64,000 bases of DNA, taken from contig JAULJL010000034.1 in assembly GCA_030761205.1 (NCBI GenBank), forward strand, positions 4,735,501 through 4,799,500, read 5' to 3'. The stretch comes from Fremontodendron californicum (taxonomy: Eukaryota > Streptophyta > Magnoliopsida > Malvales > Malvaceae). Within the stretch, counting starts at the first letter, position 1; every line of letters begins with the position of its first letter. Both the position numbers and the translations under genes were made by a program. Below the pieces are notes generated by a model that was not told the origin of the DNA, searched no databases, and saw nothing but the letters and a program-made list of their open reading frames with translations. This document shows positions 57,347 to 64,000 of the stretch, piece by piece.

Positions 57347-59639
57347 AAAAAATTAGGTCAAATTGTACTATTAGTCCCTACACTATAGTCAAAATGCGGA
57401 TTTAGTCCCTCTACTATAATTCGAAAAATTTTGGTACCTATACTTTTCGAGATTTTGAATTAAAGTCGAATTTTAAACGGAGTCAAATTTTCATTGTTAA
57501 GTATGCTGATGTGGCGTTGACCATGCTGACGTGGAATTTTTTTTTTTCACGTGGCTTACTAACTTAGATAATCAAATGATGTAATTAGTCCCTGTACTTA
57601 TATCAGAATATGAATTTAGTCCCTCTACAATGATTTCAAAAATTTTTGGTACCTGTACTTTTTGAGATTTCAAATTTCGATCCAATCTTAATTTTCATTT
57701 ATTTTGCAAAAATCAACTCTGAAAAATAATAATATAATATTTATATTAATATTTAAAATAATATTATTTTATTAATATAAATATTAAAAAGAGTAATATT
57801 TATTTGTAAAATATTAAAAATATTTATACTATTAAAAAGTTAAAACAATAACATTTAGTTGGCTTATAAGTTATGCTCAAACAATATCAACAAACAAAAA
57901 AAATGAATCAAACCTCAAAGAGTTTAACTTATATTAGGATGATCTTAAAAAGTCATTTTTTAGGTATCAATTAAAAACATGCCATTTCATATTTATTTAG
58001 AGAATCATAAATAATATCATACACTCACAAACACCAAATAAATTCTCATTAGTTTTTTAAAACCTAGTTAATGGAATTAATATATAAAAAAATAAAAAAT
58101 AAAAACTCAAAGATCGCTTTTCTATCTGTTGGTCTTTCATTTTTTGTGTTTCTCCCTCTTACATTTCTTTAACTTATTTCATGAAATAAGATTTTTATAG
58201 ACAAAAAAAAAATGAAATAAATCAAATAAATCCTCCCACTATTTGACAGGATCAAAATTTCCAATACCAGTTCCCACGACAAAGAAGTTATATCCATGGA
58301 GATGGAATGGATGTGATTCAACTTTTAGAAGATTGGTGTCTTGTAGTACTAGCTCAACTGTAGGATTGAAGGCAATCTTGCTAAGTCTTATGCCATGTGC
58401 AGTGCCAAGATTGGCTGTAAGTGGTGCGCCGGTATAGTTAAATGGCTTAGGAGGTTTATCAGAGAAATCAGTCCTAAAAACTCGTTTCATATTGAAGTAG
58501 TGAGCTTGGAGAAATTCAACTTTGGGCATCGGGAAAGAGATATTGCTCAACAAGGCTAGGAGTTTTGTTCCATTTATGCATGTAGGGCAAGAATCTTTGC
58601 CAAAACCAATTGTTTCATTTACGCATGTCGGACAAGAAAAATGGTCATTTTGGAAAAGAAACCGCCATGGATAACCATTTGTATAGGCAAAAACTTCTCT
58701 ACATTAATACATATAAGTCATATATATATTATGTATATATATCTGTAAACTTGTTTCATTTTTTTTGTCTATAAAAATCTTATTTCATGAAATAAGTTAA
58801 AGAAATGTAAGAGGGAGAAACACAAAAAATGAAGGACCAACAGATAGAAAAACAAGTTTTGAGTTTTTTTTTTTATATTAATTCCATTAACTAGGTTTAA
58901 AAAAACTAATGAGAATTAATTTAGTGTTTGTAAGTGTATGATATTATTTTATGATTCTCTAAATAAATATGAAATGACATGTTTTTAATCAATCATCCGA
59001 ATATAAGTTAAACTCTTTGAGGTTTGATTCATTTTTTTGATTTGTTGATATTGTTTTAGCATAACTTATAAGCCAACTAAATGTTATTGTTTTAACTTTT
59101 AATAGTATAAATATTTTTAATATTTTACGAATAAATATTACTCTTTTTAATATTTATATTAATAAAATAATATTATTTTAAATATTAATATAAATATTAT
59201 ATTATTATTTTTCAGAAAATATTTTTAGAGCTGATTTTTGCAAAATAAGTAAAACTTAAGATTGGATTGAAATTTGAAATCCCGAAAAGTATAGGTATCA
59301 AAAAATTTTGAGATAATTTTAGAGGGGCTAAATTCATATTTTCATATAAGTACAGAGACTAATTACATTATTTGATTATATAAGTTAGTAAGTCACGTGA
59401 AAAAAAAAAATTCACGTCATCAAGGTCAACGCCACGTCAGCAAAATCAACGCCACGTCACCATGATCAACGCCACGTCAGCATATTTAACAGTGAAAATT
59501 TGACACCGTTTAAAATTGGACTAAAATTCAAAATCTCGAAAAGTATAGGTACCAAAATTTTTGGAATTATAGTAGAGTGATTAAATTTGCATTTTGACTA
59601 TAATACAAAGACTATTTGTACAATTTGACCAAAAAATTA
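57347..59639 (-). mobile_element. Pack-MULE 2 carrying a laccase fragment
   Basis: The element at 57356-59630 (2275 bp) starts GGTCAAATTGTACTATTAGT, ends with the inverse, and has an exact 9-bp TSD AAAAAATTA (57347-57355, 59631-59639). The two arms are inverted copies nearly to the centre: the innermost matching segment (CATGAAATAAGATTTTTATA) lies at 58180-58200 and again, inverted, at 58770-58790, so TIRs are about 870 bp each. Only about 530 bp in the middle is unique, and that is laccase sequence on the minus strand. No transposase. It shares arm sequence with Pack-MULE 1. Confidence 0.93.
58239..58696 (-). pseudogene. captured laccase (multicopper oxidase) exon
   Basis: The minus-strand frame is open for about 150 codons with no stop. 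It reads CINGTKLLALLSNISFPMP, LQAHYFNMKRVFRTDFSDKP, NYTGAPLTANLGTAHG, SKIAFNPTVELVLQDTNLL, and then ESHPFHLHGYNFFVVGTG, the copper-binding HPxHLHG motif of the third cupredoxin domain. It ends at NFDPVK then TAG where sequence leaves laccase. Laccases oxidise phenolics in the apoplast, including monolignols. Only about a quarter of a normal laccase is present, without the other copper sites or signal peptide, so it cannot be an enzyme. A short local duplication gives SCPTC twice (58575 and 58620 region). Confidence 0.92.
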
Positions 59640-60217
59640 AGATGAATAGTAAGACAAAGATCCAACATGGTTGTGTGTGCAAAGCATGCTACTGGTCACA
59701 CTAACTCCAAGGCCAAGGGCAGGTTGAACTAACACCACCATATTTCTCTCCTTAAACAAATTACACTTCACCATATATCCTCCGAAAGTGCGGAAACGAC
59801 TTTGAATGCCTTTTGAAAAATGAGCGGCTCTCGTCGGGAACAACCCCATGACCTTTGCGGGTGAATCTTTTTTTATCTCATATTCTCATCTCATGTTCTT
59901 AACTATCTCCACTTTCATGCCATGTGGGGAGGCTCTTGACTTGCAAATCCTTAAGCTTGATTGATTTTTTTTTTTGTTGATGTTGAGTGTTGACCTTCCA
60001 TTTTTTAAAAAGACCAACTATTTGGGGCACAATTAATACAACCCTTTTTAAGGCAAAAAATGTCAAATTGAGTTGTTGGCCTTGGCCATCACCAACTTCG
60101 TGACATTTAAAAGTCAAACCTCCCACCAAGCCACAAGTGGGATATATATGCACTACGGAAAATTTAGTACCATCTTCTTCATATTAAACAAAAAGGATGT
60201 TTATTTTAGTTGGAATT
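59640..60217. other. intergenic, no recognised gene
   Basis: A 70-codon minus frame at 59637-59849 and an 84-codon one at 59899-60153 have protein-like composition in parts but no motif I recognise. They might be remnants of an unknown gene. Confidence 0.35.
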
Positions 60218-60450
60218 ATTTCTTTTAGACCTGAGGTCGGATTTGGATATAGTTTTTTTTTAATTCGAGCCGATCCGATCTGAATTACTGCTTATTAATA
60301 AAAATAAAAATAAAAAAATTTAAATAGTGAAACGGATTTTCGGACCGATCCAAATCAAATTTGAGTAAAAAATCTCAAAAAATTTCGAACCGCAGTCCGA
60401 TTCGACCCGGAGTCCGGATTGACCCGGCCATAAACACCTCTAATTCCTTT
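60218..60450. mobile_element. hAT-like MITE (GGTCGGG family), 217 bp
   Basis: The element at 60226-60442 starts TAGACCTGAGGTCGGATTTG and ends GGCCATAAACACCTCTA, with flanks ATTTCTTT and ATTCCTTT (8-bp TSD with one difference). Confidence 0.72.
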
Positions 60451-62359
60451 CAAGTTTAAATCCCTCTTCTAATTCAATTGCGATTTTTTTAAAAGAATAA
60501 GACTCTAATGTGTTTGTCTAATTAATATTGGTTTTCTTTGCCATTTAGACCCGTCGAAAAAATCTCTCTCTTAATATTTAGGACTTTATTTGGTAAGGAG
60601 AAAGAAAGAAAAAATAATAATAGTTCAAGGATTTGCTACAAAGTAGAGGTGTCTGTTCGGACAGTTCGAACAAAGCTCAATTGACATTTTAAAAAAATTT
60701 ATCCAAAATTAAGCATGTGCCTGTCCAATATAACCCATTTAAGTTTATTTAATTTAAATTTATTATTATAATATTTAAAATAACGGTTTCCTTTTCAACA
60801 ACTTCTACATGTTCAGATTGCCAAAAGGCCATACATCCCTTTTACATGTTCTCATGCATGTTATGTATGTATCTTATTGGTGTATGTTTGTAATATGCAT
60901 AAGGATTTGATTCATTGCGTTAAATTGAAAATTTACAAACTTTGAATCTCATTTTGCAAAATTTTCGTCTTTTATATATTCCATAAAATTTCTACGTCCA
61001 AAACTTTTATATATAGTTATAGACATAAATTATAGAAAATAGATGGGTGTTATTGTTACTATTAGTAAAGCAGTCCAAAACTTTTCATGACTTCATTGAA
61101 GCCCAGCCTACCTTGCAACTTCCAATTATAGCCTTAAATACTTGCTTAAGCAGACCAAGCTTGCTTGTACACGGGCCAATCATTCAGCCCTGATGGCTAG
61201 CATACCCCAATAGTGATTATCACCTTTTATGACATACTATAATATTATATATATATATTTTTTTTTAAAAATTTAAAGTTATCTGAGAAACATGGTTGAA
61301 ACAATTGGATCGGCCGATTGAAATGATTCAATCAGAATTGGAGGTTTGTCTAGTTCAGTTCGATATATTTGATGAAATCAAGATTTCATCGAACCAATAA
61401 AAAATCGATCAAGTTGGTAAAAAAATAGATTAAATCAATAAAAAAAAATTAGTTTTATGTTTATTTTTTATATAAATTATTTTGAAAATTTTGAGATTTG
61501 AATATTTAACCTTTTAGTTATATGTTAAAGACCATATTATTAAGGCAAATATATTTGTATTGAATATTTGTTATATTTAATATTAAAATCATATATTTAA
61601 AATTTAAATTTTTTTAATTAAATTGATTGATCTAACCAATTTAACTGATGATCGAGAAATCTCATCAATTTGATCTCGGATCCAATTTTTTATTCCTTAC
61701 CGAAAAAGAAATGAAAATTTTGAAGTTTATCATATTAGAGTTGTTGATCATTTTCTTTGAGCTTTAGCTCTCATTGTTATAGGAAAATTATGGGAAAGTT
61801 GCTATCAAATTTATACAAAGCAGCTGCTAAACTTTGTAGCTATGGGTATTGGAAAACTAAGTTGCTCCGACTCTTTATTTTTTTTGAAGTATTAATGTTC
61901 AACATCTGTCACATATCCGGACATGGGTATGGAGACCCTCCAAATATATGAAAATCTTAGAAAAAATTAAAGATATTCATGTAAAACACATATCCGCATC
62001 CAAAACTAACACCCGAATCCGAATAACATAGTTGAAAAATTAGGATCTAGCAAAGCAACAGTGCTGTAGTTTGCTTGTATTCTGCAGTCTGATCTGCTGG
62101 GGATCGATCCTTAAGATATCTTGGGCTTATTTCTGGTCTCTAAAGAAAGGTGCAGACAGTCAAAAAAGTGAGTTGTGCCATTTGTATTATTTCTCCCTTC
62201 CTTTTCACAGCTATTGATTCTACAACTACTATAGAAAAGGCTGCGCAGTCTATAGATTTTGATGCTGCCAACAGCCTATCACCTATATCTCTAGGGAATG
62301 AATGCGTTTACGTTCATCTTCTATAGTCTTTCCGGTAAACATTTTTTAAAAACAGTTTT
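60451..62359. other. intergenic with decayed repeats
   Basis: 60643-60720 is a left-end fragment of the GGTCGGG MITE family (TAGAGGTGTCTGTTCGGAC). 61290-61700 is a degenerate repeat with GATTGAAATGATTCAATCAG and GATCTAACCAATTTAACTGA ends. No gene recognised. Confidence 0.45.
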
Positions 62360-62640
62360 CTTTTGCTCCATCACTGAGTACTGAATCTAAATTTTACATA
62401 TTCTATAAGTTCTGTGGAGCAGCGCACGTCTTTTTCAAAGATCTAAATGAAAATGAGTTGCTGAAATTGATAATGTAGCAGTGGAATTTAATTATTATAA
62501 AAAACTTGGCTCCATCACTACTACTAACATTTACATTTTTAAACAAGTTTTGTAGCAGCAAATGTCTTTTTCTAGGATCTAAATGTCTTGCTGAAACTGA
62601 TAGTAATTAAGACATGGAATTATGGTTTCCGCCGACTGAT
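62360..62640. repeat. two-copy diverged tandem duplication, about 140 bp
   Basis: CTCCATCACTGAGTAC to the CAGTGGAATTT region (62367-62488) is echoed by CTCCATCACTACTAC to GACATGGAATT (62511-62625), sharing CAAAGATCTAAATG / CTAGGATCTAAATG and TTGCTGAAATTGATA / TTGCTGAAACTGATA. Confidence 0.65.
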
Positions 62641-64000
62641 AAAACTTAGTTAAAACAATATTAAGGGTTAGTTTAGTATTGTTTTTGAAAAAAGTTTGAG
62701 TTGAAAAAGTTTGGATTCAAAAAAATGTGTTTAAAAAATATGATGAAAAAGTGTGGTTTAAATTTTTTAAGTGTGAAAAATTGTTGTAGGGAATTGAAAT
62801 ATCAAAAAAATATATGTTTAAAATAATAAAAGTTTAAAGATGTGAGGATAATAAAATCATTTTATCCAAAAGACAGTTTTTAAAGTCCAAAAATTATATT
62901 TTTTGACTTTTTAGATTGGCTTTTCAAATTATGGTTTCAACAACAAAAGTTAATTTTTTTACCTGTTTAACATTGCGGTCATGTTCATATAGCTTCGATT
63001 CCAGAAAATATGGAATATTGTTAAATAACGACTAATCAATCGTATTTTTTACTAAAATAAAATTTCCAACATCAGAAATCTTGTAGGGCATTCGACTGCC
63101 CAGCTCAGAGAATTCGAATGTCCAAAGCTAAATGTCAAATAAAATGCCTTTTAATGTTTAGCATTCGAATTTTCTTCAAATGATATTCGAACTCCTTTGT
63201 TGATTTTCCATTTCAAAAGTTATTTTTCAACTTTCAATCATCATTTCTAACCATATATGCGAATGTACTATATGAAATCTAAATTTTGTTTTTATAAAAA
63301 AAAAAAAAAAAAAAAAAACTTAATAAATACTTTAGAAAGTATTCATTTTAGTAATATATACAATATATGTATATATATAGGTAAGTGTATTAATTATTAT
63401 GAGTACTTATACATTCATAAATATTATACGACTGTTTTTTACATAAATGGCTGAATAGGATTTCTGTCAAAAGGGTAACCATGCATTAATGTTATCCATA
63501 TATAGAGATAATATTACAGGAGGAATGGGCATGGAAAGAAATGTTTACCATATCTACATAGATTTGATCTTTGTATGTTCATTTGGATTTTCTCCAAGAT
63601 TCATGGACATATATTTTGTGCAGGTTGGCTAAGGATTTTGTTGCCTCCTATCCTATTCTGTCAAAACTGGCATGATGGTTTCTCAAATTCCCTTTCACCC
63701 AAAATCAAATCTAATTCAATCCAATCCAGCTGACTTTATAGCAAGCTAGCTAAACTATAAATTTTTTTACATAGATAACGTGTCATCGTGTAGACTGCAG
63801 ACAGAGCCAAATGTAGAGAGAGATATTTCAAGTTTGGCATGAATTAATGCATAACATCGTCAGCCGTTTAAATATTTAATTAATAATTTATAATAGTACA
63901 ATTTCCTTTTTTGTTTCATGGACATGGCCAATAAATAAAGATTTAGAATAGTAAATTTTTTTATTTATTTTACAATGACAATAATAAATACGTAAAAAAA
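62641..64000. other. intergenic, no gene seen
   Basis: AT-rich to the window end, with a poly-A run at 63297-63318 and GTATATATATAG near 63369. No exon or element end recognised. Confidence 0.45.

Noticed and set aside
59637..59849. 70-codon minus-strand frame just outside Pack-MULE 2
   Set aside because: Considered as part of the captured laccase, but it lies beyond the TSD and has no laccase motif; left as unknown intergenic sequence.

Overview
This window is nuclear DNA of a flowering plant, almost certainly a eudicot. It is AT-rich, genes have GT-AG introns, and plant-specific families are present (a CLE peptide precursor, plant mobile domain, plant L1 LINE with RNase H, laccase, nucleobase-ascorbate transporter). 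I cannot name the species. Ordinary host genes are sparse and most of the 64 kb is layered transposable elements.

Layout. 1-4277: minus-strand Ty1/copia element cut by the window start, with its 5' LTR at 3975-4277. 4727-10514: minus-strand L1-type LINE bounded by a 15-bp target-site duplication (TSD), 5'-truncated inside ORF1, with ORF2 broken once by a stop and once by a frameshift. 11270-11950: AT-rich tandem repeats. 13594-14454: exon remnants of a nucleobase-ascorbate transporter pseudogene. 15313-24858: complete minus-strand Ty3/gypsy-type element with 5-bp TSDs that carries only a decayed gag (a TR-GAG-like non-autonomous element); a solo LTR of the same family, also with 5-bp TSDs, is at 29764-31966. 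25701-26180: hAT-type MITE. 26790-29700: weakly supported minus-strand gene whose candidate intron holds a 190-bp tandem repeat. 32867-33358: host gene of unknown function. 34747-39165: Mutator-like element (MULE) with about 385-bp terminal inverted repeats (TIRs), 9-bp TSDs and a four-exon plant mobile domain (MAIN-like) gene. 40.5-50 kb: intergenic DNA with MITEs, LTR-like sequence and a copia remnant. 50965-51318: CLE peptide gene (CLE12/13-like). 53637-59630: two related Pack-MULEs. One (53786-55668) carries a 40S ribosomal protein S25 gene fragment and sits inside a hAT-type MITE; the other (57356-59630) carries a laccase exon between TIR arms of roughly 870 bp. 59.6-64 kb: intergenic.

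How the parts relate. The host genes with best support are the 33-kb gene and the CLE gene, each with a plausible TATA box. The most interesting content is the mobile elements that move host-like coding sequence: one MULE carries a nearly intact plant mobile domain gene, and two sibling MULEs have captured pieces of unrelated genes. The calls rest on motifs read directly and on exact TSDs; no database search was possible, so family names below the superfamily level are provisional.
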